Assembly: GCA_023428645.1 (NCBI GenBank)
Contig: JAEYXD010000243.1
Location: 1-42,173, forward strand
DNA length: 42,173 nt
Direction: 5' to 3'
From: Pseudomonadota bacterium
GTDB taxonomy: Bacteria > Pseudomonadota > Gammaproteobacteria > Steroidobacterales > Steroidobacteraceae
Each line of letters opens with the position of its first letter. The stretch's first letter is position 1. Position numbers and translations under genes: made by a program. Positions 1-8,490 of the stretch are shown in pieces. Below the pieces are notes generated by a model. It did no database searches. It was given only the letters and a program-made list of their open reading frames with translations, and was not told the DNA's origin.

Positions 1-1
1 G

Positions 2-2203
2 GCGACGCACGCCGAATATGCCCAGCGGTTCGAGGCGGTGAACGAACAGCTGAAGCAGTCGATGGATCGCGCCTGGAAGATTTTCGGGCGCGTCGTCGCG
101 CGCCAGGTGCTCGTCGAGCTCAGCAACGAGCTCGACGCCGTGCGCCGCAATTTCGTCGCCTGGACCACGATCGGCGATGCCTCGGCGATCGAAGCCCTGC
201 TCGCGAGCGAGCAAGCATTCCAGCACAGACTGCGTGACAACGAACGCAGCCTCCAACGCTCGCAAGGCGAGGCCTGGACACGAACGCTGCAAGAAGGCTT
301 CTCGCATATTCTCGCGGCGCGGCTCGCCATCGAGGACGCAGAAGTGCGCTGGCAGCGCGAGAAGCAGCGCTTCGCGACCGCCACGGCGAGTGCGCGAGCA
401 GCCGCGCGACGTCTCGAGCGCGCGCCTCTGCCAGCGACGGTCGCCGTCGAGGCGCCCGCCGTTACGAGTGCCGCCGCGGCCGAGGTAGCGCCTCTCTCCC
501 CCGCGGCAGCGTCACCGTCCGCAGCCGTCGACATCAGCGCACCCGACACGCGCGCGCGACGCGCTTTGCTCGCCGCGCTGACCGTCGCTGCCCTGGCCAT
601 CCTGCTGACGATCTCGATCTCGACGGTCCTCAGCATCGTTCGCCCGGTGCGAACCATGCTGCGAGCGACCGAGCAACTGGCGCGCGGCTCGATCGAGCCG
701 CTCCAGGGCGGCGGCATCAAGGAGCTCGACACGCTGGCGCTCGCGTTCAATCGCATGGCGGCCGAGGTGACGGCGGCTCGCGAGCGCATGTCGCGGCATC
801 ATGCCGAGCTCGAACACCGCGTCGAGCAGCGCACTCGCCAGCTGCAGGTCCTGGCGGAGCAAGATCCGCTGACGCTGCTGCCGAATCGGCGCCAGTTCTC
901 CGTCTCGCTCGAAGCCGCGATCGCCGCGGCGCGCGACACGGGCGCCGTGATCGGCGTGTACTTCCTGGACCTCGACAATTTCAAGAACATCAACGACTCG
1001 ATGGGGCACGAGTTTGGCGACAGCGTCATCGTGGCCGTCGCCGATCGGCTGCGCACCCTGACGGCCGACATCGGCTTCGCCGCCCGTCTCGGCGGCGATG
1101 AATTCACGATCGTGGCGACGCGCGTCACCGACCCCGATGAAGTGCGCGCGATCGGCGAGCGCATCATCACGGCGTTCGAGGAGCCGCTGTGGATCGACAA
1201 GCGCGAGCTGATGGTGAGCGCGAGCGTCGGCGCGAGCATCTACCCGGATCACGAGATGACGCCGGCCTCCCTGCTGCGAGCGGCCGATGTCGCGTTGTTT
1301 CATGCCAAGGAGCTCGGCCGTACGCAGCTCGCGATGTTCTCGCCGCACTTGCTGCAAGCGGCCGCGACGAAGTTCGGGATCGAGCAAGGGCTGCGGCGCG
1401 CGCTCGACCGCGGCGAGTTCGAGCTGGCGTTTCAGCCCGAGCTGAGCGTCGAGACGCTCACCGTGGACCTCGCGGAGGCGTTGATCCGCTGGCGCACGCC
1501 GGACGGACGCGTCGCGAATCCCGGCGAGTTCCTCGCCGTCGCCGAAGAGTCCGGCCTCATCATCGAAATCGGCGAATGGGTATTGCGCACGGCGGTTGCG
1601 GCGGCCGCGCGGTTGCATCACGGCGACTGGCCGGACGTTCGCATCGCCGTCAACGTCTCGGCGCGACAGCTGCAAGGCAGCGGCTTCGTCGATCACCTCG
1701 ACGGGCTGCTGGCTGAGTTCGAGCTGCCCCCGCGCTGCATCGAGCTCGAATTGACGGAGAGCGTCTTGCAGACCGGACGCCACGTCGCGGAAACGCTGCG
1801 TACGCTGCGCTCACGCGGGGTCGGCATCGCCCTGGACGATTTCGGCACCGGCTATTCGTCGCTGTCCTCGCTCGAGCAGCTGCCGCTGACGCGCATCAAG
1901 CTCGATCGCAGCCTGATCGACCGCATCGATTCGAACGAGCGCTCGGCCGCGATTGCGCGCGCCATCGTGTCGATGTGCCGCGGGCTCGGGCTGGAAGTCA
2001 CGGCCGAGGGCATCGAGCGGCCGCAGCAGTTCGACATGCTGCTCGAACATCGGTCGATGTACCTGCAGGGCTACTTGATCAGCAAGCCCGTGCCCGAGTG
2101 CGAGTTGCTCGCCGAGCTCTCCGCGTGCGCGAGCCGAGCGCGATTGCTCGGGGATCGGCACGCGGATGACCTGTTGCAGGTCGCTACTGCGGCACGAATC
2201 TGA
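2..2203 (+). CDS. Membrane GGDEF/EAL cyclic-di-GMP signalling protein (5' truncated)
   Basis: Bifunctional-type cyclic-di-GMP protein. The frame is open to the left edge, so the true start lies outside the window; the first in-window start is GTG at 38, and residues below count from it. One membrane span at about 176-201 follows an Ala/Pro-rich stretch. A HAMP-like linker (about 201-255) and a short coiled coil lead to a GGDEF domain (intact GGDEF at 352-356) and an EAL domain (EAL at 480-482, then NVS, ELTES and DDFGTGYSS). All key phosphodiesterase residues appear present, so EAL is probably active. The RxxD inhibitory site usually five residues before GGDEF is absent (ADIG there), so product inhibition of any cyclase activity is unlikely. 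The missing N-terminus presumably holds another membrane span and the sensor. The 3' end overlaps the convergent lipoprotein gene by 20 bp. Confidence 0.93.
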   Translation, partial: ATHAEYAQRFEAVNEQLKQSMDRAWKIFGRVVARQVLVELSNELDAVRRNFVAWTTIGDASAIEALLASEQAFQHRLRDNERSLQRSQGEAWTRTLQEGFSHILAARLAIEDAEVRWQREKQRFATATASARAAARRLERAPLPATVAVEAPAVTSAAAAEVAPLSPAAASPSAAVDISAPDTRARRALLAALTVAALAILLTISISTVLSIVRPVRTMLRATEQLARGSIEPLQGGGIKELDTLALAFNRMAAEVTAARERMSRHHAELEHRVEQRTRQLQVLAEQDPLTLLPNRRQFSVSLEAAIAAARDTGAVIGVYFLDLDNFKNINDSMGHEFGDSVIVAVADRLRTLTADIGFAARLGGDEFTIVATRVTDPDEVRAIGERIITAFEEPLWIDKRELMVSASVGASIYPDHEMTPASLLRAADVALFHAKELGRTQLAMFSPHLLQAAATKFGIEQGLRRALDRGEFELAFQPELSVETLTVDLAEALIRWRTPDGRVANPGEFLAVAEESGLIIEIGEWVLRTAVAAAARLHHGDWPDVRIAVNVSARQLQGSGFVDHLDGLLAEFELPPRCIELELTESVLQTGRHVAETLRTLRSRGVGIALDDFGTGYSSLSSLEQLPLTRIKLDRSLIDRIDSNERSAAIARAIVSMCRGLGLEVTAEGIERPQQFDMLLEHRSMYLQGYLISKPVPECELLAELSACASRARLLGDRHADDLLQVATAARI

Positions 2204-3533
2204 GCCGTGCCGACACGGTCACATTGTTCGTCGAGAACGGATAGCCTTCGATCGTGACCGCGCCCTGCTGAAGCGCGCCCGTGAACGTCGTGCCGCTACC
2301 CAGGATCGTGAAGCGCAGCCGGCCGTCCGACTCCGTGGTGAAATCACCCGCGAGCTGTTCGAACTGCTCGAGATTGCCGGACATCCTCGCCTCGGACCAC
2401 ACGATCCGCAGCGACCAGGTGCCATCGCCGTTCCCGTCGGCGTCCCACAGCGATAGCCGACCGGACCTGACGGTTTCGGGATTCTCCCAGGGTTCACGCG
2501 GCAGGCCTTCGTACGGCAACGACTCTCCGTTGAACTCGACGAGATCGAACGCGCACGGCCCGCCCGCGGTCGCCGGCGTGCACACACCGGATTGCACACG
2601 AATGTTCGACACGAGCGTCACCAGCTCACCTTGCAGCGTCGTGTACTCCGCGGAGACGGCGACTTCGTTGGGCTGCGGCGCGGTGGCCGGCGCCGTGTAG
2701 AGCGCAGAGCGATCGTCCTGGACGACAACGGTGCCGACCGTGCCATTGCCGCCCGGCGCGGCGTTGACCGACCAGTTCCGCACCAGGTTGCGAATCACTT
2801 CGCTCGTACGGCACTCCGCCACGAGCGGCGCGAGCAGATCGTCGGTCTGCACGCGCTCACAGAGCACGACCGACAGCGCAACCGTCTCGCCCGGCTTCAC
2901 CGTAGCGGACTGTGGCGAAAGCAGCGCGCCGGTCACGAGCGACCAGTCGCTGAAGTGATTGGTATCGATCGACACCGTGCCCGCATCGGCATCGAGCGTC
3001 AGCGTTTCATGCAGCTCCCAGAAGCCGCCGCTGTTCTGGCTGGCCACGCGCAGCAGTCGCGGCGCCGTGCCGAGAATCTGCTCGGGCGAGAATTGGAACG
3101 TGAGGCGCACCGGGCGGGCAAACGCGACGCCCTCGGGGCCGAGCCGAAAGGCACCGCCGATTTTTCCGTGAGCATGATTCGAGATCGACTGAATGCTCAC
3201 GGTCTGGTCCGACGCGAGTGCGCCTGCCGGGACCTCGATACGCAACGCGCCGTCGGCGGATTCGACAATGCCGCCCGCCGCACCGATGACTTGCGTCGCA
3301 GCTGTCGCGAGCGCAGTGCCGACCGCAGTTGGAGCCGCGGCGACAGGATCTTGCGGCGGCGGTGGTGGTGGCGGTTGTTCCTGCCCTGGCGGCGGCTCGT
3401 TGCGCGGTCGATCGCTCGAACTCGAACCGCATCCGGCAAGCAGAGCGGCCACGCCCGCGAGGATGATCCCAAGGCTGCGATGTGGAGACTTCTTTCCCGC
3501 CGTCTCGGAGCGGTGCGTCTGGCGATGTGTCAT
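2184..3533 (-). CDS. Lipoprotein with ZU5-like domain
   Basis: A 449-residue protein. It has a long basic N-terminus, a hydrophobic stretch and a lipobox ending LLAGC (Cys35), followed by a Ser/Pro-rich linker containing a run of seven prolines; this predicts an outer-membrane or periplasmic lipoprotein. Residues about 80-200 read like a ZU5-type beta domain (GGIVESADG, then LRIEVPAGAL). The C-terminal half has no motif I recognise; it looks beta-rich and ends in a strand-like VSARLRFVPQ. No catalytic residues are evident, so a surface or structural role is the most that can be inferred. It converges on the GGDEF/EAL gene with overlapping 3' ends. No good ribosome binding site is visible before the ATG, so the start is likely but not certain. 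Confidence 0.8.
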   Translation of the reverse strand: MTHRQTHRSETAGKKSPHRSLGIILAGVAALLAGCGSSSSDRPRNEPPPGQEQPPPPPPPQDPVAAAPTAVGTALATAATQVIGAAGGIVESADGALRIEVPAGALASDQTVSIQSISNHAHGKIGGAFRLGPEGVAFARPVRLTFQFSPEQILGTAPRLLRVASQNSGGFWELHETLTLDADAGTVSIDTNHFSDWSLVTGALLSPQSATVKPGETVALSVVLCERVQTDDLLAPLVAECRTSEVIRNLVRNWSVNAAPGGNGTVGTVVVQDDRSALYTAPATAPQPNEVAVSAEYTTLQGELVTLVSNIRVQSGVCTPATAGGPCAFDLVEFNGESLPYEGLPREPWENPETVRSGRLSLWDADGNGDGTWSLRIVWSEARMSGNLEQFEQLAGDFTTESDGRLRFTILGSGTTFTGALQQGAVTIEGYPFSTNNVTVSARLRFVPQ

Positions 3534-3644
3534 CCGAATAGCATCGCGAGCGCCCGCTCGCCTGTCTTGGACTCAGGCGAACCGATGCGGCACGGAGCGA
3601 ACGACTGGTACGAAGGTACGTAGCTCGGCGCTGACGGCGAGATG

Positions 3645-4604
3645 TCAGCGCAGGCGCTTGCGGAGCGATTCCGCGCGGACACCCGATGGGGTCACGCCAT
3701 ACCGGCGGCGAAACGCGCGATTGAAGTTCGACAGATCGGCGAATCCGCATTCGTAGGCGATCTCGGCGATGCTGATTCGGTCGGGGCCTTCGAGCCTGCG
3801 ATACGCCAGGGCCAGGCGGCTGTCACGCACGAAGTTCGTAAACGTCGTCCCGTCGCGCTCGAACAGCTGCTGCACGTAGCGCGGCGTCACGCCTTGGCGG
3901 CTGGCCACGGAGCCGACGGTGAGCGACGGATCGCGAACGCGATCGAGAACGTCCTTCTTGATCAGCTCGAGCCGTGCGGCGCGGATACCGCGCTCGTTGC
4001 GTTCCGTACCTCCCTGTACGAAATCATCGAGCACGAGCGCCAGCAGATCATGGATATGGTTCGCGGCAGTCTGGCGAGCCGCGTCGCCCTGCGGAGGGGC
4101 TTGCCGCAGAAGATTCGCGTAACCCACGAACCAGGAGGCCCCCTGGGCGCTGCTGGGAATGCAATAGAACGGCTCGAGGTCGAGACGCGGCACGCGCGCG
4201 GCAAGCTGGGACCAGCCGAGCGAGACGACTTCGACCGTTGCGGCCCGGGGATGCCGGACTTCGAAGCACGTCGCTTCGTTGACCAGCATGAGGTCGCCGC
4301 CTTTCACGGTGAAACCGCGCCGCCCGTCGACGGCAATCTCGTGGTCCTCGGAGACGATCGCGAGCGTGTAGTTGTCGCGTCCGTCGCTCAGCAGATCGCG
4401 CGGGCGGCTGCCGACGATCGGTGGATAGTGCGCACGCGCGATGCCCACGGCATCCGGCAGATCGAACACTGAAATGTCGATGCGCAGATCTGCCGCCGTG
4501 GCCAGCGGGGCGAAACGCATGCCCGCCCAATGACGCGCGATGAAATCGTGGACGTACGCGAGCCGCTCCCGTTCGGGCACGTTTTCCGTGGACACTCTCT
4601 GCAT
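3645..4604 (-). CDS. AraC-family transcriptional regulator
   Basis: A 319-residue regulator. The N-terminal part (about 15-195) resembles the cupin-like AraC_binding_2 sensor domain. The C-terminal 100 residues form the AraC double helix-turn-helix: first helix region LTVGSVASRQGVTPRYVQQLF, second ISIAEIAYECGFADLSNFNRAFRR followed by GVTPS, the classic AraC signature. The ligand is unknown. The neighbours (a ZU5-like lipoprotein downstream, a small secreted protein upstream) give no clear target. About 110 bp separate its stop from the lipoprotein start, so the two need not be co-transcribed. The start is the ATG at 4604 with only a weak ribosome binding site. Confidence 0.9.
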   Translation of the reverse strand: MQRVSTENVPERERLAYVHDFIARHWAGMRFAPLATAADLRIDISVFDLPDAVGIARAHYPPIVGSRPRDLLSDGRDNYTLAIVSEDHEIAVDGRRGFTVKGGDLMLVNEATCFEVRHPRAATVEVVSLGWSQLAARVPRLDLEPFYCIPSSAQGASWFVGYANLLRQAPPQGDAARQTAANHIHDLLALVLDDFVQGGTERNERGIRAARLELIKKDVLDRVRDPSLTVGSVASRQGVTPRYVQQLFERDGTTFTNFVRDSRLALAYRRLEGPDRISIAEIAYECGFADLSNFNRAFRRRYGVTPSGVRAESLRKRLR

Positions 4605-4818
4605 CGACTTATGTCACTCGACCGAATCACCGCGGGCGTTCTCGGCGCGGAGAGTACAGCGAGCGAGACGTGACGTGCAGTGCAGGGCTCGCGCTATTCC
4701 GAGCGTGAATTCATTACATTCCCGACGCCCTCACCCGCTGCGCGACCGGCAGCGTCCAGCGCCCGCTGGCGAACCTTTTAAAGAGATGCGAGTCGGCAAG
4801 CCTCGGCAACCACCCACC

Positions 4819-4856
4819 AAGGCAGCGCCTGAGCGTCTCGCCCAGGCGCCCGCCTT
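4819..4856 (-). terminator. Hairpin downstream of the small secreted protein gene
   Basis: Inverted repeat just after the stop of the 107-residue gene: GCGCCTG (4825-4831) pairs with CAGGCGC (4843-4849). An outer AAGGC/GCCTT pair (4819-4823, 4852-4856) is separated from it by small bulges. Nothing U-rich follows on the minus strand, so it is a terminator candidate or mRNA-end stabiliser, not a classic intrinsic terminator. Confidence 0.4.
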
Positions 4857-4865
4857 GATCGACCA

Positions 4866-5189
4866 TCATTCCTGCAGCTTCACCCCGCGCTCCGCCGCGC
4901 GCTTTTCCATCGCCTTGCGATGCTCGGCGCGCGCTTGCTCGCGTGCCGCGGGGTCTCGGATCGAAAACAGCAGCGAGCGATATCCCGCGACCTCGGTCTC
5001 GCTCATCAGCTCGAAGCCGACGATGCGCTTGCCTTCACGGTCGAGCGCGCGCGGATTCTCGGTGGCCGCCGGGGCGCTCGGCGCCGTCAAGGACGCCGCC
5101 GGCTCTTCCGCGCGTGCCGGAGCCGTCGCGAGCGTCAACAAGACTGTCCCAGCGCATACCGCTGCAGAGATGCGGACCAGGCTCTTCAT
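4866..5189 (-). CDS. Small secreted protein of unknown function
   Basis: A 107-residue protein starting with a Sec signal peptide (MKSLVRISAAVCAGTVLL, cleavage probably after APARA near residue 27). The mature part has an Ala/Pro-rich linker and a charged, probably helical C-terminus rich in Arg, Glu and Ala (residues 70-107). I do not recognise the family. The ATG is preceded by a GGGGGA ribosome binding site. A dyad-rich stretch lies just upstream (5206-5226). It stands alone between the AraC regulator and the serine hydrolase, 146 bp from the latter. A periplasmic location is the only functional inference supported. Confidence 0.7.
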   Translation of the reverse strand: MKSLVRISAAVCAGTVLLTLATAPARAEEPAASLTAPSAPAATENPRALDREGKRIVGFELMSETEVAGYRSLLFSIRDPAAREQARAEHRKAMEKRAAERGVKLQE

Positions 5190-5205
5190 CGTATCCCCCG
5201 GAAAA

Positions 5206-5226
5206 TCGTGTCACCACGAATCGTGG
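5206..5226. promoter_or_regulatory. Overlapping dyads upstream of the small secreted protein gene
   Basis: CCACGA-A-TCGTGG (5214-5226) is a perfect 13-bp palindrome. It overlaps a second dyad TCGTG-N4-CACGA (5206-5219). Both lie 17-37 bp upstream of the ATG at 5189, where an operator or 5'-UTR hairpin would be expected. The binding protein is unknown. Confidence 0.35.
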
Positions 5227-5335
5227 CGCTGCAATTCCAATCCGAGGGACGTGCGCCATCACTGCGGGATTCCCCTTGCGGCCTCAGGAACTCCGCGCAT
5301 GCGATCGGTCAACGGCGGCTCTCCCACCCCGCGGG

Positions 5336-6790
5336 TCATTGCGTGACGGACTGAACGATCGGTTCCAGGAATGGTATGAGCACCGCATAGTCGCCGTTCC
5401 AATCCGAATCGTTCCAGACTCGTCCGGCGCTCGCCTCGGTCGCTTGCGGCCCCGCGCGAGCGATCACGAGGTCCAGACTCGGAATGACGACGATGAGGCT
5501 ATCGCCGAGACCCCACGCCCAATAGGCATCGCGCGGCACGTTCGGCATCTGTCCCGTCTCGTTCGTCCACCACAACAAGCCGTAATCGAGCGTGGCGCCG
5601 GGAAACTCCGTGGCATTGGGATTGGCCGCCGCCGCGGTCTCCGCTCGCGGGGTCTGCGTCATATCGATGAACGCCTCTGACAGAACCCGTTGGCCGCCCC
5701 ACATGCCACGCCGCAGGAACAGGAGACCGACGCGCGCCATCGCGTTGACGTTCGCGATGATTCCGGAGGCCAACTCGCGATGCTCGATGCCGTCGGCGCT
5801 CGGCGTTGGCCGATAGCCGCTCGCCATCGAGCGCCACACGACGTCGTCGGCATTCACGCCCAGCACGGGCCAGACGCGCTCGGCCATGAGCGCGTCGAGA
5901 TCACGGGCGAATACGCCCGTCAGCAGATCGGCGAGCCAATTGAGACCCGAGTCAGAATAGAACCAGGTCGTGCCAGGCTGAAACAGCAGCTCCTGATAAT
6001 CGCCGGGCTTGTCGAATCCAGCGGTGTGTGTCGCCAACTGCAGCACCGTGATCTCAGGAACCCATCCCGTCTGCGCATTGGTATCGGGCGGCACTCCGAT
6101 GCTCGACAGATGAGCGTCGGCTCGGTCCGTCACCGTCAACAGCAGATCGTCCATCGCCATGCCGAGCGCCATGCCGCCGACCGATTTGGTCGTCGACTTG
6201 AGGTCGTAGCGCAGGTCAATATCACCCCACGAATGCACCAGGCGGCCGCGTCGCACGATCATTCCCGCCCCCGCTCCCGATGGTGCCGATGAGGCGTACG
6301 CGGCGGCTTGATCGAGCAACGCTTGATTCATACCGACATCGGCGGCCGCCGCACGTACCCAACCGTTGTCGGGTTGCGTGTCATCGTCGGCGCTCGGGTA
6401 GACGGCGGGCTCCGCCGTCACGACGAGCGCATCGGATCCTGATTCGGCGCCGTCGCTCACCGTCAGCGTCACGGTGTACGCCCCCGCCGCTGGAATCCTC
6501 GCTTCGGTGCTCGCCGCGTTCGGCGTCGTGAACGTGACGCCAGCGGGCTCCGCGCTCCACGAATAGACGAGCGACTCCGCGGGGCCGTCGTCCGTGGCGG
6601 ATCCCGCGAGCACCACGACGGCCGGCGCCTCGATCGATCGATCGTCACCGGCCGACACCACCGGCGGCGCCGCATTCGCGATCGATGCACCGAAGATGAC
6701 GCCGAGCGCGAGCATCAGCGCCGCGAGCGGCAGCGTCGTGTGAGAAGGAGTGGCCGCGCAGATCGTCGGATCCGAAATTGCCGTTCGCAT
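5336..6790 (-). CDS. Secreted serine hydrolase (beta-lactamase/PBP-like fold) with N-terminal PKD-like domain
   Basis: A 484-residue exported hydrolase of the class C beta-lactamase-related family (PF00144). A signal peptide covers about residues 1-40 (hydrophobic LPLAALMLALGVIFGASIANA). An Ig/PKD-like domain (about 42-127) follows, then the catalytic domain. The nucleophile motif STTK is at 199-202, and the Tyr motif reads YSDS at 278. The third motif, often HxG or KTG, is not obvious; WAWGLGDS near the C-terminus is the candidate. Family members include esterases, peptidases and 6-aminohexanoate hydrolases, so the substrate cannot be assigned. The ATG at 6790 was chosen because GGGGA precedes it at good spacing; a GTG at 6817 would add nine residues. 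Confidence 0.85.
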   Translation of the reverse strand: MRTAISDPTICAATPSHTTLPLAALMLALGVIFGASIANAAPPVVSAGDDRSIEAPAVVVLAGSATDDGPAESLVYSWSAEPAGVTFTTPNAASTEARIPAAGAYTVTLTVSDGAESGSDALVVTAEPAVYPSADDDTQPDNGWVRAAAADVGMNQALLDQAAAYASSAPSGAGAGMIVRRGRLVHSWGDIDLRYDLKSTTKSVGGMALGMAMDDLLLTVTDRADAHLSSIGVPPDTNAQTGWVPEITVLQLATHTAGFDKPGDYQELLFQPGTTWFYSDSGLNWLADLLTGVFARDLDALMAERVWPVLGVNADDVVWRSMASGYRPTPSADGIEHRELASGIIANVNAMARVGLLFLRRGMWGGQRVLSEAFIDMTQTPRAETAAAANPNATEFPGATLDYGLLWWTNETGQMPNVPRDAYWAWGLGDSLIVVIPSLDLVIARAGPQATEASAGRVWNDSDWNGDYAVLIPFLEPIVQSVTQ

Positions 6791-7113
6791 GATGCTGGTC
6801 CCCATTGCCGATGCCACTCAGCCGAGCAAACGAACGCGCCCTGGCAAAGATCCTTGTGCATTGAACAGGTTGCGGCCCTGTGCGCGAACGCCATTCGCGC
6901 CGTCCGCGCAAATCGTATGAAGCACGTGAGTGATTTCGACACGCTTGTCCGTGCTCGATTGACGAGTTCGATTGCCGCCTCACACAATGCAGCCCGCTCG
7001 GTCGGAGCATCCACGTCCGCGGAAAGGGCTGCGCCCACGACACTCGATTCGGGCTCCTTATTCATGTCCCTTTTCTGTCTGAGGCGGACGCAGGCATCTG
7101 AAAGGGGATCGTC
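6791..7113. other. Divergent intergenic region
   Basis: 323 bp separate the serine hydrolase from the divergent DUF1835 gene, so both promoters should lie here. I see no clear -35/-10 pair or strong dyad. A minus-strand reading frame starting MNKEPESSVV at 7068 and ending at 6715 has a plausible first 45 residues but then turns into Arg/Cys-rich sequence overlapping the hydrolase gene. I treat it as non-coding or a gene remnant. An AAGGGGA ribosome binding site for the DUF1835 gene lies at the right end. Confidence 0.5.
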
Positions 7114-8427
7114 ATGACTGACCGCAACGAGCGGATGCCCTCGGCGTTTCGACTCAATCTCGAACAACAGAAGCATCGCGCCAAGGAGCTGCTGCGCGCC
7201 GCGAAAGCGGGCGATCGCGACTCCTTGGCACGCATCCGGGCTGCGCGCGAGCCCGCGAGGATGGCGAACCCGCCCACCGCTGCCTTGAAGCTTGCCGACG
7301 CGCAATTCGCCATCGCGCGCGAGCTGCGCTTCACGAGCTGGACACACTTGAAGGCACACATCGCTTCGATGGACCACGAGCGGACGGCCATGGCGCAAGG
7401 AAGATCCGCGCTCGACGGCGAGATGAAGACGCTGCACGTACGCTGCGGCCACGACATTCAGCACGCGCTGCGCCTTGCCGGATTCACCGGCGACTTCCAC
7501 GCGCACATCACGCCCTATTGTCAGGGGCCGGTCACGAACGGACCCGACCGACATGAGCGCATGGCTCAGTTCATCGTCAACGGCTTCCGGGATGTTCTGG
7601 GGGACTCCCAGCCGCTCGATCATGAGAGCGTCCTTGCGAACGAGCTGCGACAGGACGAAGTGCTCGAGCACACCGCGGACACCTACGAACGCGTCGTCCT
7701 CTGGATGGAGTACGACACCTATGATCAGCTCGCGCTCGCCCGCCTGCTCGCGCACTACGCGAACGGCAGACGGCCCCGAGTGCTCGAATGCGTTCTCGCC
7801 AATGATTTTCCGGGCGGCGACCGCTTCATTGGCGTCGGACAGCTGCCGCCGGAAGCACTGCGCATGCTGTGGTCCACGCGCAAGTCAGTGACCGACGCGC
7901 AGCTCACGCTCGGTCGCGACGTCTGGAACGCCTTCACGTCACCGGACCCAGGACGGCTGGCGCGGATCGCACGATCCGGCTCTCCCGCGCTGCCCATGAT
8001 GGCGCCAGCGCTATTGCGTCAGCTGCGCGAGCTTCCCGACACTCGCGACGGCACGAGTCTCACCGAGCGCTCGATCCTGCGGATTATTGGCGAGGCCAAC
8101 GGCATCACGCTGAATGCGCTCTTTCACACCTTGATGAAGCGCGAGCCCCTGTTCTTCATCGGCGATGCCGGCGTCGCTCGCGTCGTGCGAGAAATGGAAC
8201 GCGCCGCGGAGCCCGCGGTGCTGCGCACGGTCGGGGCTGCGGGCGAACGATCGTTCGACAACAGGCTCACACTGACGCAGGCGGGCCGCGGTGTGTCGAG
8301 CGGAACGCGCGACTGGCATTCGTTGCGACCACCGCCGCGCTGGGTCGGCGGCGTTCATATCGTGCCTGGCCTGCCCGGCTGGCGCTGGGATGAAGCACAG
8401 GGAGAGCCGACATGGCATGAGCCATGA
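7114..8427 (+). CDS. DUF1835-domain protein
   Basis: A 437-residue cytoplasmic protein. The N-terminal about 80 residues are basic and helical (FRLNLEQQKHRAKELLRAA) and recall short ankyrin-like segments found fused to other domains. From about residue 108 it matches my memory of the DUF1835 family (TLHVRCGHDIQHALRLAGF), followed by a DUF3658-like C-terminal part with LGRDVWNAFTSPDP. The biochemical function of the family is not established. No signal peptide or membrane span is seen. The ATG at 7114 has an AAGGGGA ribosome binding site eight bases upstream. It is monocistronic, divergent from the serine hydrolase and convergent with the ftrA-like gene. Confidence 0.75.
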   Translation: MTDRNERMPSAFRLNLEQQKHRAKELLRAAKAGDRDSLARIRAAREPARMANPPTAALKLADAQFAIARELRFTSWTHLKAHIASMDHERTAMAQGRSALDGEMKTLHVRCGHDIQHALRLAGFTGDFHAHITPYCQGPVTNGPDRHERMAQFIVNGFRDVLGDSQPLDHESVLANELRQDEVLEHTADTYERVVLWMEYDTYDQLALARLLAHYANGRRPRVLECVLANDFPGGDRFIGVGQLPPEALRMLWSTRKSVTDAQLTLGRDVWNAFTSPDPGRLARIARSGSPALPMMAPALLRQLRELPDTRDGTSLTERSILRIIGEANGITLNALFHTLMKREPLFFIGDAGVARVVREMERAAEPAVLRTVGAAGERSFDNRLTLTQAGRGVSSGTRDWHSLRPPPRWVGGVHIVPGLPGWRWDEAQGEPTWHEP

Positions 8428-8490
8428 AGGAGCGGCGCGGCAACTCGCTGCGCATGGCGATGCCGCCGGGCCCTGCAGTCGAAAAGCGAT

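Noticed and set aside
6715..7068. Possible 117-residue protein starting MNKEPESSVV on the minus strand
   Set aside because: The first 45 residues look plausible, but the rest is Arg/Cys-rich, it overlaps the serine hydrolase start, and the ribosome binding site is too close to the ATG.
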